NCBI GenBank assembly: GCA_944372515.1
Contig: CALVZM010000023.1
Span: forward strand, 1 to 38,247
Reading direction: 5' to 3'
DNA from: an uncultured Clostridia bacterium
Lineage (GTDB): Bacteria > Bacillota > Clostridia > Christensenellales > Borkfalkiaceae
Length of the DNA: 38,247 bases
The notes under the pieces are model-generated. The model worked only from the letters and a program-made list of their open reading frames with translations, was not told the origin of the DNA and did no database searches. The translations under genes were made by a program, and so were the position numbers. How positions within the stretch are numbered: position 1 is the stretch's first letter; every line of letters starts with the position of its first letter. Shown piece by piece: positions 31,253 to 38,247 of this stretch.

Positions 31253-32050
31253 TCACCACTCCAAGGTCTCCACGTCCGCGGGGGACAAATTCTCTTCGCA
31301 GGAAGTGATTTTTCCGTTCTTCATGTGCACGACCCGATCCGCCATCTGCGTGATCGCCGAATTGTGCGTGATGACGATGACCGTCTTTTTCCGCTCCCGG
31401 CAAAGATTGTGCAGCAGTTTCAATATCTTCTTTCCCGTTTCATAATCGAGTGCGCCCGTCGGTTCGTCGCAGAGCAAAATCTGCGGGTTTTTGGCAACGG
31501 CGCGCGCAATGGCGACACGCTGCTGTTCGCCGCCCGAAAGTTGCGCGGGGAAATTCTGCGCCCGTTCTTCCAGCCCGACATCCGTCAGCGTCTGCATGGC
31601 GTCCAGCGGATCTTCGCATATCTCCGAGGCGATCTCCACGTTTTCCACCGCCGTCAGGTTCTGGATCAGGTTATAAAACTGAAAGACAAATCCGACGAAG
31701 TGGCGGCGGTACAGGGTGAGTTGCCGTTCGTTGAAGTCGCTCACGCGCAGATTCCCGACGTAAATTTCCCCGTTGCTGACACGGTCCATGCCGCCGAGCA
31801 TATTCAAAAGGGTGGTCTTGCCCGCGCCGCTCTGTCCGACAATGACGCAGAATTCCCCCTCTTTGATGCCGAAACTCACGTCGTCCACCGCGCGGATCTC
31901 ATTCGTGCCCATCGTAAAAATACGGCTCACATTCCGAAATTCCACAAAGGCTTCGTTTTTTGCGTCCGCTCCTTCCTCCCGCACGATCTCCGGCAGAACA
32001 AGTTTCCGCTCTTTTCTCATCTGTTTTTTCCGCTCTTTGTTCTCGTTCAT
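31253..32050 (-). CDS. ABC transporter ATP-binding protein (LolD/MacB type)
   Basis: 265 residues. After a charged N-terminal extension of about 35 residues comes a MacB/LolD-class ATPase: Walker [11 protein letters not shown]-loop [16 protein letters not shown], signature [14 protein letters not shown], Walker [13 protein letters not shown] and the switch His in VITHN. The Lys/Arg/Glu-rich extension is common in permease-paired clostridial ATPases. It powers the FtsX-like permease. GGAGG lies about 11 bases before ATG 32050, and a perfect consensus promoter is 109 bases upstream. Confidence 0.92.
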   Translation of the reverse strand: MNENKERKKQMRKERKLVLPEIVREEGADAKNEAFVEFRNVSRIFTMGTNEIRAVDDVSFGIKEGEFCVIVGQSGAGKTTLLNMLGGMDRVSNGEIYVGNLRVSDFNERQLTLYRRHFVGFVFQFYNLIQNLTAVENVEIASEICEDPLDAMQTLTDVGLEERAQNFPAQLSGGEQQRVAIARAVAKNPQILLCDEPTGALDYETGKKILKLLHNLCRERKKTVIVITHNSAITQMADRVVHMKNGKITSCEENLSPADVETLEW

Positions 32051-32126
32051 GATTTTTTTCGCCTCCGTGTCATGATTTTGTCTGACCTTTCCCGCAAGAA
32101 TAACAGGAAATTATGACAATAATGTT

Positions 32127-32149
32127 AATAGTTTTTACTGATAACTATT
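32127..32149. promoter_or_regulatory. Candidate MarR operator
   Basis: AATAGTT (32127-32133) and AACTATT (32143-32149) form a 7-9-7 inverted repeat that starts 9 bases downstream of the -10 box of the ABC operon, covering the likely transcription start and early leader. Size and position suit a MarR dimer. Confidence 0.5.
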
Positions 32150-32158
32150 TTCAATTCT

Positions 32159-32187
32159 ATTATATGCCTTTCCGTGGATTTTGTCAA
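32159..32187 (-). promoter_or_regulatory. Consensus promoter of the ABC-MarR operon
   Basis: On the minus strand TTGACA (32182-32187), exactly 17 bases, TATAAT (32159-32164). Such a perfect promoter normally needs a repressor. Confidence 0.85.
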
Positions 32188-32259
32188 TAGAGAGAGATGA
32201 AAAACTCGTGAAAAAAGATGAAAAAAAGAGGCGGCGCGTTATATGCGGGCGCGGCGGGT

Positions 32260-32265
32260 GTATAA
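32260..32265 (+). promoter_or_regulatory. -10 box of the alarmone synthetase gene
   Basis: TATAAT, 35 bases before the start codon; the -35 region (about GTTATA at 32237) is weak. Confidence 0.5.
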
Positions 32266-32300
32266 TCAAGGTATCGATAAAATTTTATACGAGGGAAAAA

Positions 32301-33071
32301 ATGAAAGACGAAAAAGAACAGACGGCAAAAGAAAACGTCTTACCCGCGGCGGACATTCCGTTCGTCGTGAACGATGAACTGTACGGCAGGACCAGAAAAA
32401 TCATGTGGTCGATGGTGCGCTATAAAGAGTTGCAGATGCAATACGCCTGCGCGATCAAGGAAGTGCGGACGAAATTCGACGTGCTGAACACGGAGTTCAA
32501 CGTGCGGGAAAAGCGCAACCCGATCAGTTCCGTTTGTGCACGGCTCAAAAGCACGGAGAGCGTGCTGAAAAAGATGAAGGCGCGCGGATTGCCGCCGACG
32601 CTCGACAATTTGGAAAAGAATATTTTCGATATGGCGGGCGTGCGCGTTGTGTGTGCCTATATCGACGACATCTATAAAATCGCCGAAGCCTTTCTCTCCC
32701 AGGACGACATACGCCTCATCCGGCGGAAGGATTACATCAAAAACCCGAAACCGAACGGATACAGAAGTTTGCATCTCATCGTGTCCGTGCCCGTATTCTT
32801 CTCCGAACAGACCAAAAACATTCCCGTGGAAGTGCAGATCCGCACCATTGCCATGGATTTTTGGGCGAGCCTGGAACATCAGATCAAATATAAAAAGGAA
32901 ATACCCGAACAGGAACGGATCGTGGAGCGGCTGCGGGAATGCGCCGAAATCATCACGAAAACGGACGAAGAGATGCTCGCCCTGCGGCAGCGCATCGAGC
33001 GCGCGGAAGATATCCCCACAGAAGAGGAAGAATTGCTGGATAAATTCAAAAAAATCGACGTTTGGATGTAA
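32301..33071 (+). CDS. Small alarmone synthetase (RelQ/YjbM-like, (p)ppGpp synthesis)
   Basis: 256 residues from ATG 32301, after GAGGG. Only the RelA/SpoT synthetase domain is present (about 70-200), with no HD hydrolase, TGS or ACT domain. Motifs include RNPISSVCARLKS, FDMAGVRVV, KDYIKNPKPNGYRSLH and VEVQIRTIAMDFWASLEHQIKYK, cited by their conserved cores. Glu177 and the EHQIKYK helix match small synthetases. The enzyme transfers pyrophosphate from ATP to GDP or GTP. It is longer than RelQ (about 210) through an N-terminal extension of about 45 residues and an acidic helical C-terminus. It is divergent from the ABC operon and ends at a strong shared terminator. Confidence 0.9.
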   Translation: MKDEKEQTAKENVLPAADIPFVVNDELYGRTRKIMWSMVRYKELQMQYACAIKEVRTKFDVLNTEFNVREKRNPISSVCARLKSTESVLKKMKARGLPPTLDNLEKNIFDMAGVRVVCAYIDDIYKIAEAFLSQDDIRLIRRKDYIKNPKPNGYRSLHLIVSVPVFFSEQTKNIPVEVQIRTIAMDFWASLEHQIKYKKEIPEQERIVERLRECAEIITKTDEEMLALRQRIERAEDIPTEEEELLDKFKKIDVWM

Positions 33072-33090
33072 CCCTTTAAGGCGAAAAAAA

Positions 33091-33131
33091 GCCCTCCGCT
33101 TTGCTCTTTCGGCAAAGCGGAGGGCTTTTTT
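33091..33131. terminator. Bidirectional terminator
   Basis: A perfect 14-bp stem, GCCCTCCGCTTTGC (33091-33104) with its complement at 33112-33125, has A and T runs on both flanks. It ends the alarmone gene and the convergent metallopeptidase transcript. Confidence 0.92.
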
Positions 33132-33142
33132 CCGTTCATACA

Positions 33143-33853
33143 TCAATCCCGTTTGAACTGTGAGGCGATGATGATAAAGCGCAGGAGATACAGCATGGAA
33201 ACCAGCAGGCTTGCGACATAAGTGAGCGCCGCGGCGGTGAGGACCTTGCGGGCGCCTTTGAGTTCCTCCTCTTCCAGCGCGCCGCTGGCGCGGAGCATAT
33301 TCATCGCACGGCGGGAAGCGTTGAACTCCACGGGCAGCGTGATGAGGCTGAAAACCGTTGCAAGACTGTAAGCGACGATCGCCAGCGTGATGAACAGGTT
33401 GCCCACCATGGGATTTTCAATGAAAATTTCGAACAGAATGCCGACGAGCAACAGCGGTATGGCAAGCCCGGAGCCGAAATTGACCACGGGCACGATGACC
33501 GAGCGCAGGCGCAGGGGCAGATATTCTTCCGCATCCTGTACGGCGTGCCCCACCTCGTGCGCCGCCACGCCGAGCGCGGCGATGCCGTCGCTGCCGAAAG
33601 TGCTCTGCGAAAGAGACAGCACTTTCGTGGACGGGTTGTAGTTGTCCGTTAAATTGCCTTTGATGCGGGCGATGCGCACGGCGCAGCCGTTGTCCGCCAG
33701 CAGTTTTTCGGACAGATGTTCCGCCGTCCACCCCGAGCGGGCGGATACGCGGGAATATTTTTTATAGGTGCTCGTTACCAGGGACTGTGCAAACAGCGCC
33801 AGCAAAAGCCCCGGAACGATGATGATGTAACTCCACCAATAAGTCCAGATCAT
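33143..33853 (-). CDS. YugP-like membrane zinc metallopeptidase
   Basis: 236 residues from ATG 33853, where GAGGGGAA is at normal distance; an upstream in-frame ATG lacks a ribosome site. Helix about 8-26 comes first, followed by a soluble domain with HEVGH (His99-Glu100-x-x-His103), the zincin motif, in the context AALGVAAHEVGHAVQ. Three more helices near 125-145, 150-180 and 205-230 follow, with PVEFNASRRA before the last. This is the YugP/COG2738 family of membrane-bound zinc peptidases; substrates are unknown. It is encoded 78 bases after scpB on the same strand and probably shares its transcript. Confidence 0.9.
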   Translation of the reverse strand: MIWTYWWSYIIIVPGLLLALFAQSLVTSTYKKYSRVSARSGWTAEHLSEKLLADNGCAVRIARIKGNLTDNYNPSTKVLSLSQSTFGSDGIAALGVAAHEVGHAVQDAEEYLPLRLRSVIVPVVNFGSGLAIPLLLVGILFEIFIENPMVGNLFITLAIVAYSLATVFSLITLPVEFNASRRAMNMLRASGALEEEELKGARKVLTAAALTYVASLLVSMLYLLRFIIIASQFKRD

Positions 33854-33931
33854 AATGTGATTCCCCTCTCTATTGAGTATAACGCAAAAGCGTCCGTTAT
33901 GATGCAATCCAAGACATTTGCCGCGGCGGGA

Positions 33932-34696
33932 TCAGTCGATACGGATGATATCCCCCGCGTCCACGTCCTGTAAAAAGTCGGGCAGGTCGGAAACTTCTTC
34001 CCGTCCGTCGGAAGCAGGCTTTTCTTTCGGCTGTCCGCTTGCCGACGGCGCCGTGGCAGGTTCCTTTGCCGCGGCGGGCGCAGTGCCGCCTTCTTCCTCC
34101 GCAAAAAAACTTTCTCCGTCTTCGCCTTCGTATACGTCCTTGCGATACAGATAACTGTCCTCGGCGGCATCGCTGAGCATGGCGATCTGATCCATGAGGC
34201 TCTCGTAATCGGGCAGTTCTTCCAGAGAAGAAATGTGAAAGCGTTTGAGAAAATTATCCGTCGTCCGGTAGAGAACGGGTTTGCCGATGGCATCTTTCCG
34301 CCCGCACGGCTCGATCATGCCGAGGTCGAGCAGGGTCTTGACCGCATAATCGGAATTGACCCGCCGCAGATCCTCCAATTCCCCCTTTGTGATGGGCTGT
34401 TTATAGGCAATGATGGCGGCGCTTTCCAGGATGGTGCGCGTAAATTCCTTTTCTTTGATGGAATTGAGCACATCCGCGACCTGATCTTTATATGCGGGAT
34501 TGGAAGCGAACTGCGCCTTGTTGTTGAAGGTCAGAAGGTGAATGCCGCAGTTGCCTGCATATTTTTCTTTGAGTTCGTCCACGCATTTTTTGACCTGCGC
34601 GGCGGAAACGCCGAGTTTTTCGGCGATGAGAGCAAACGGCACGCCGTTGCCCGCGGCAAAGAGCACCGCTTCAATTATATTCGTCAATTTCTCCAA
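33932..34696 (-). CDS. scpB: Segregation and condensation protein B
   Basis: 254 residues. Two winged-helix domains (about 1-80 and 85-165) contain EAVLFAAGNGVPF, ILESAAIIAYKQPITKGELEDLR and GRKDAIGKPVLYRTT. ScpB binds ScpA as a dimer and with SMC forms the condensin that organises and separates chromosomes. The family is usually about 180-200 residues; here a C-terminal tail of about 65 residues is acidic and Ala/Pro-rich and probably disordered. Its start overlaps the end of scpA by 26 bases, implying translational coupling. Confidence 0.95.
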   Translation of the reverse strand: MEKLTNIIEAVLFAAGNGVPFALIAEKLGVSAAQVKKCVDELKEKYAGNCGIHLLTFNNKAQFASNPAYKDQVADVLNSIKEKEFTRTILESAAIIAYKQPITKGELEDLRRVNSDYAVKTLLDLGMIEPCGRKDAIGKPVLYRTTDNFLKRFHISSLEELPDYESLMDQIAMLSDAAEDSYLYRKDVYEGEDGESFFAEEEGGTAPAAAKEPATAPSASGQPKEKPASDGREEVSDLPDFLQDVDAGDIIRID

Positions 34697-35468
34697 AATC
34701 TTCTTCCTCGTTCCGTTCGGGATTCAGCGTGATCAGGATCGGCGCAAAGACCTCTTCCTGTACAACGCAGATGTATTGATGTTTCAAAAGTTCCAAAAGC
34801 GCCTGAAAAGTGGTGATGACTTCGGTTTTATTGAAACGCGGCGACAACAGTTCTTCAAAGCGGACGCTTTCCCGCTCGTTGAGGACCTCGCGCACGGCGG
34901 CGATCTTCTCCGCCACGGTAAAGGTGTCCTGCGGGATCTCCTTGACGTCCGATTCCTCGTGCTTTTCCGCCTCGACGCGGAGCATCAGTTCGGTGAACGC
35001 GCGCACGAGCCCGTCAAGGTTGAAGTCCTTGTACACGATCTTGACCTGTCCCACGCTTTTGTCCGGCGTTTTATAGAAATATCCGACCGTTTCCATCGCG
35101 CGGAGTTTTTCCGTCTCTTCCTTGATGAGTTTGTATTCTTCGAGGGCGCGGATGAGTTGCGTCCGTTCGTCCTCTTCGTCGTCCATGTAATTCTCTTCCT
35201 CTTCGTCCGGCACAAGGCTTTTGGCTTTGATGGAAAGAATGGTCGAGGCTATGACCAGATATTCGCTCGCTTTGTCGGCGTCGAGATACGGCAGTCCACG
35301 CATGTATGCCATGAACTGTTCCATGACCTGCGACACGAAGATATCCTTGATCTCGATTTCGTTGCAGCGTATCAGATAAAGCAGCAGATCGAGCGGACCT
35401 TCAAAGTTGTTGAGCACGGTGGTATAGTCCACGTTTGATTCAAAATTTTCCGCGGTAACTTTTGCCAT
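34671..35468 (-). CDS. scpA: Segregation and condensation protein A
   Basis: 265 residues, a kleisin. The N-terminal FEGPLDLLLYLIRCNEIEIKDIFVSQVMEQF segment binds the SMC neck, and KASEYLVIASTILSIKAKSLVP is diagnostic. The acidic middle links to a C-terminal winged helix (about 180-250) that binds the SMC head (FEELLSPRFNKTEVITTFQALLELLKH, quoted as recognisable cores). The ATG at 35468 shares one base with the stop of the site-2 protease gene, and its own end overlaps scpB, giving a three-gene coupled unit. Confidence 0.95.
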   Translation of the reverse strand: MAKVTAENFESNVDYTTVLNNFEGPLDLLLYLIRCNEIEIKDIFVSQVMEQFMAYMRGLPYLDADKASEYLVIASTILSIKAKSLVPDEEEENYMDDEEDERTQLIRALEEYKLIKEETEKLRAMETVGYFYKTPDKSVGQVKIVYKDFNLDGLVRAFTELMLRVEAEKHEESDVKEIPQDTFTVAEKIAAVREVLNERESVRFEELLSPRFNKTEVITTFQALLELLKHQYICVVQEEVFAPILITLNPERNEEEDFGEIDEYN

Positions 35469-36145
35469 CAGATGAACAGCCCCCAGAACATACCGAATAA
35501 TTTATACAGCCCGTTGATGACGAATCGGAGATAATAGCCGAGAATATTGAAATATTCTATATACGGCACGAAGTCAGATAGAAAGTTGCAAAGGTAACTT
35601 TCCAAAATCAATCCGAGCAGGATGTAATACCCGTATTGCCGCACGAACAGGAACGCCTTCCCCCTGCGCCTGTCCAGCGCGTCCCAGACGCGGAATCCGT
35701 CCAGCGGATAGAGCGGCAGGAGGTTAAAGACAAAAAAATTCAGGTTGTAAAGCACGAACAGGTAGGAAAATTCATTGAGAAAGATATAGAGATAGTTCGC
35801 TTCCGTCAGGTTTTTTACCACGAGCAGCATGACGGGGTAAAACAAAAAAGCCAGCAGGAGATTGACGGCAACGCCCGCAACGGCGGTCAGGAACAGTCCG
35901 GCTTTATAATGGCGGAAATTGTTCGGGTTGATGGGAACGGGTCGCGCCCAGCCGAATCCGACGAGGATGAACATGAGCAGTCCCGCAACGTCAAAATGGC
36001 GCAGAGGGTTCAGCGTGAGGCGGCCTTCCCATTTGGCTGTCGGATCGCCGCATTTGTACGCCGCGAAGGCATGCGCAAATTCATGCAAAGTCAGAATGAT
36101 AACGACGGCGCAGGCGCTCGCCAGCAAATACACAAATCCATCCAT
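35468..36145 (-). CDS. Site-2 protease family (M50) membrane metalloprotease
   Basis: 225 residues. HEFAH (His21, Glu22, His25) lies in the first helix and the second metal-binding motif is LLPLYPLDG near residue 147; five to six helices are predicted. Members cut substrates inside the membrane; the short PDZ-less type that precedes scpAB in Clostridia has no known substrate. The start is odd: the TATAAT of a TTGCTT-17-TATAAT promoter ends only 6 bases before ATG 36145 and there is no Shine-Dalgarno, so the mRNA may be leaderless. An internal GTG at residue 5 is the only nearby alternative, also without a good ribosome site. Confidence 0.92.
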   Translation of the reverse strand: MDGFVYLLASACAVVIILTLHEFAHAFAAYKCGDPTAKWEGRLTLNPLRHFDVAGLLMFILVGFGWARPVPINPNNFRHYKAGLFLTAVAGVAVNLLLAFLFYPVMLLVVKNLTEANYLYIFLNEFSYLFVLYNLNFFVFNLLPLYPLDGFRVWDALDRRRGKAFLFVRQYGYYILLGLILESYLCNFLSDFVPYIEYFNILGYYLRFVINGLYKLFGMFWGLFI

Positions 36146-36151
36146 ACAACT

Positions 36152-36180
36152 ATTATATTACATCCGAAAGAAAAAAGCAA
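36152..36180 (-). promoter_or_regulatory. Promoter of the site-2 protease-scpAB unit (leaderless)
   Basis: On the minus strand TTGCTT (36175-36180), 17 bases, TATAAT (36152-36157). Transcription should begin at or next to 36145, the A of the ATG. Confidence 0.7.
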
Positions 36181-36204
36181 GAAGAAAGAAAGGGAATTGC
36201 GTGA

Positions 36205-36235
36205 AAGAAAAAAGGCGGAAATTCCGCCTTTTTCG
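36205..36235 (-). terminator. Terminator of the dacF-like gene
   Basis: AAAGGCGGAA (36211-36220) and TTCCGCCTTT (36222-36231) form a compact hairpin with A/T runs on both sides, 30 bases after the dacF-like stop. Confidence 0.8.
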
Positions 36236-36264
36236 TCAGATTTCCGCCCGGACGGGAGAACGGA

Positions 36265-37440
36265 CTATATCGCCCAGTTTTCCGCCGCGCGGCGCAGGCT
36301 GTCCCCGTATCCCGCCTTTTCCGCGTCTTCGCAGCAGACGAGCGGCACACGCGCATATTCCACGCCGCCGCGGTATACCGTCATTTCTCCGACCTTATCC
36401 CCCTTTTTCAGCGGCGCCTTCACGGACAGAAATTCCGCTCTGCGTTCAAACGGCGCATCCGTTTCTCCGATCTTTGAAAAATAGCGCACGGAACGTTCCG
36501 GCATGACGGAGATCTCCCGCGTGCGGGCGTTGCCCACATAGAGTTTTTCTTCCAGCGGCTCCGTGCCGTACAATTCGCGGTCGGCATAATTGGCAAAGGT
36601 GTAGTCGAACATACGGCTGACCGCCGCAAAGCGGCTCTTGCTGTCGGGAGAACCGATGCAGACCGAGATGACGCGCGTATCTCCCCGCTTTGCCGTCGCG
36701 GCAAGGCAGAAGCCCGCTTCGTTGGTGAAACCCGTCTTCCCGCCGTCGCAGCCTTGGTATTGCCGTATGAGTTTGTTGGTGTTGGTGATCAGCGTCGTTC
36801 TGCCTTCCGGGTGGCGGAATTCATCCGTCCAGATGCCCGCAAACTCAAAATATTTTTCGTTGGAAATGAGTTCGCGCAGCATCAGCGCGACGTCGCGGGC
36901 GCAGGAGTACTGCGGATCTTTGGGCAAGCCCGTGCAATTGGAAAACAGCGTGTCGCTGCATCCCAGCGCCTCGGCGCGGGCGTTCATTTTTTGCACGAAC
37001 AGATCGTCGCTGCCCGCAATGTATTCCGCCAAAGCCACGCAGGCATCGTTGGCGGAACAGACCGTTATACTCTCCATCAATTGCTGCGCCGTATATTGTC
37101 CGCCCGCTTCGAGGTAAACCTGCGACCCGCCCATCGACATGGCGTGCTCGCTGACCGGTATGAAAGTATCATAATCCATTTTTCCGCTCTCTACCGCGTC
37201 GAATGAGAGAATGAGCGTCATGATTTTGCACATGCTCGCGATCGGCAGCCGCTGCGTTTCGTGCAGGGCATAGACGGGCGCGGCGCTGTTTGCATCCATG
37301 CAATAAGCCGCTTTGCAGTTCAAAGAGAGGGTTTCGCTTTCCGCCTTGGCAGTCAGAGCCGTCCGATCGAAAAAAAGCGAAGAGAAACACAGCAACAGGG
37401 TCAGTCCCCCCGCAATCAGTAACTTTTTCATCATATTCAC
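36265..37440 (-). CDS. D-alanyl-D-alanine carboxypeptidase (S11, DacF-like)
   Basis: 391 residues from GTG 37440, with ATG 37434 equally possible; AGAAG is the only ribosome-like site. The N-terminal signal peptide MMKKLLIAGGLTLLLCFSSL is followed by a cleavage region near residue 30. Catalytic motifs are Ser69-Met-Cys-Lys72, Ser129-Ala-Asn131 and Lys235-Thr-Gly237, all intact. A C-terminal beta domain and amphipathic helix (about 375-391) could attach it to the membrane. It removes terminal D-Ala from peptidoglycan peptides. It lies between spoIVB and the site-2 protease-scpAB unit, as DacF often does in Clostridia. Confidence 0.93.
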   Translation of the reverse strand: MNMMKKLLIAGGLTLLLCFSSLFFDRTALTAKAESETLSLNCKAAYCMDANSAAPVYALHETQRLPIASMCKIMTLILSFDAVESGKMDYDTFIPVSEHAMSMGGSQVYLEAGGQYTAQQLMESITVCSANDACVALAEYIAGSDDLFVQKMNARAEALGCSDTLFSNCTGLPKDPQYSCARDVALMLRELISNEKYFEFAGIWTDEFRHPEGRTTLITNTNKLIRQYQGCDGGKTGFTNEAGFCLAATAKRGDTRVISVCIGSPDSKSRFAAVSRMFDYTFANYADRELYGTEPLEEKLYVGNARTREISVMPERSVRYFSKIGETDAPFERRAEFLSVKAPLKKGDKVGEMTVYRGGVEYARVPLVCCEDAEKAGYGDSLRRAAENWAI

Positions 37441-37483
37441 AGTTTTCTTCTTTTTTTGTCGGATTATACGGCATTTTTCTGTT

Positions 37484-37502
37484 TATTATGTCTGGCATAG
37501 TA
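37484..37502 (-). repeat. Palindromic 3'-end repeat, copy 3
   Basis: On the minus strand TACTATGCCAGACATAATA, one base different from copy 1. It lies 62 bases after the spoIVB stop, in the same orientation relative to that gene as the other copies have to theirs. Confidence 0.75.
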
Positions 37503-37508
37503 CAGCGC

Positions 37509-37553
37509 AAAATAAAAATACCGAGAATAAATATCCCGGTAATCTTTATTTTC
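37509..37553 (-). terminator. Terminator of spoIVB
   Basis: On the minus strand ACCGGG pairs with CTCGGT (37535-37540 with 37520-37525, one G-U), extended by an A/T stem (AAAATAAAG with its near complement) and followed by ATTTTTATTTT. Confidence 0.6.
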
Positions 37554-37564
37554 GGAATACAGGC

Positions 37565-38247
37565 TCAGTTGCCGAGCATCTTTTCAATGCCGATGCCGTA
37601 TCCCCTCGTCGGATCGTTCAAAAAGACGTGCGTTATCGCGCCGATGAGTTTTCCGTCCTGCACGATGGGACTTCCCGACATTCCCTGCACGATCCCGCCC
37701 GTGCGACCGATGAGCGCGGGGTCGGTGATCTTGATGACGAAATTCTTATTTTCTTTGTTATATGCATCCACTTTCACGACGGAAACGGAATATTCCGCGG
37801 GTGTCAGCCCGTCCACCGTGGAATAGATGGACGCCTCGCCCATGTGCGCCTCCTGCAAGGACGCCACTTCGATCTCTCTATATCGGGAATAATCGGCATC
37901 CTGCCGCAGGGAGCCGTATAGCCCGCAGGCATTGATCTTGTCCGAAGTGCCGAAGTTGTTTTCTCCGATGAACAGCCCTTTCAGTTCTCCCGCCTTGCCT
38001 CGTATTCCTTTGGTAACGGAGACGATGCTGCAATCATACACTTTTCCGTCTGCGACGTTCAGCATATTGTTGTTGTCGTCGCACACGGCGTGTCCGAGGG
38101 CGCCGAACCTGCCGCCTGCGCGGTCCAGATAGGTGATCGTGCCGATCCCCGAGAGCGTGTCGCGGATAAGCACGCCGATCTTATAACTTCCCGTCTGCGC
38201 CTCCTTGACGGGCGAAAGGCTGACTTCCCGTTCTTCCCCTTCTCGTT
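37565..38247 (-). CDS. spoIVB: SpoIVB peptidase (C-terminal part; N-terminus outside the window)
   Basis: The frame is open to the window edge, giving 226 visible residues. The visible part starts in the link before the protease domain (VKEAQTGSYKIGVLIRD), followed by SGIGTITYLD, the catalytic-His region GALGHAVCD, and the catalytic Ser in QGMSGSPIVQDGKLIGAITHVFLNDPTRGYGIG, cited by its motif GMSGSP. SpoIVB is a forespore serine protease that crosses to the intermembrane space and cuts SpoIVFA, which activates pro-sigma-K processing. Its presence argues that the organism forms endospores. The usual downstream neighbour spo0A is absent; a terminator, the palindrome and a dacF-like gene follow instead. 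Confidence 0.95.
   Translation of the reverse strand, partial: REGEEREVSLSPVKEAQTGSYKIGVLIRDTLSGIGTITYLDRAGGRFGALGHAVCDDNNNMLNVADGKVYDCSIVSVTKGIRGKAGELKGLFIGENNFGTSDKINACGLYGSLRQDADYSRYREIEVASLQEAHMGEASIYSTVDGLTPAEYSVSVVKVDAYNKENKNFVIKITDPALIGRTGGIVQGMSGSPIVQDGKLIGAITHVFLNDPTRGYGIGIEKMLGN

Noticed and set aside
28756..31308. 850-codon plus-strand open frame opposite the FtsX-like permease
   Set aside because: Antisense shadow rich in Arg, His and Asp without motifs; the minus-strand permease has helices, coupling motifs and a ribosome site.

Overview
The window looks like chromosomal backbone of an endospore-forming Clostridia member (Bacillota). Spore genes (spoIVB, gerW/ytfJ, DUF2953), DacF-type D,D-carboxypeptidases, scpAB, LexA and HflX are present. 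Promoters are of the TTGACA-17-TATAAT type and ribosome sites of the GGAGG type. Moderately high GC and the paired GlgC/GlgD suggest a gut clostridium, perhaps Christensenellales-like, but the species cannot be named from sequence alone. No prophage, insertion sequence, CRISPR array or obvious island was found.

Layout. 1-2376: end of an M29 aminopeptidase, then two metal-chaperone-type P-loop GTPases. One has a long His/Cys-rich loop; the other is fused to a DUF1980-like C-terminal domain. 2456-7058: an SPFH membrane protein with a small ribbon-helix-helix protein, a NatAB-like ABC-2 exporter and an unknown polytopic membrane protein. 7102-9579: an ABC-F ATPase with one degenerate ATP site, tRNA-Leu(CAA) and methylglyoxal synthase. 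10133-20923: a glycogen locus, glgB-glgC-glgD, glgA, glgP and a GH13 glucanase. It covers ADP-glucose synthesis, chain elongation, branching, phosphorolysis and hydrolysis or trimming. 20924-21757: an AT-rich gap with structured repeats. 21758-25139: a XerS-like tyrosine recombinase, hflX, a Cys-rich mini-protein (minus strand) and lexA. 25152-28050 (minus): DUF2953, gerW, a D,D-carboxypeptidase and rluB. 28091-32187 (minus): an ABC exporter ATPase, an FtsX-type permease and a MarR repressor, with a consensus promoter and an operator-like dyad. 32301-33071: a small alarmone synthetase. 33143-38247 (minus): spoIVB (partial), dacF, a site-2 protease, scpA, scpB and a YugP-like metallopeptidase.

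The least explained signals are these. A 16-19 bp palindrome (TACTATGTCAGACATAATA type) occurs three times, each time at the 3' end of a gene and in the same orientation relative to that gene. A hairpin plus a CRISPR-repeat-like 33-mer lies upstream of the recombinase. The GTPase-DUF1980 fusion sits beside a His-rich metallochaperone. The site-2 protease appears to be expressed from a leaderless promoter.
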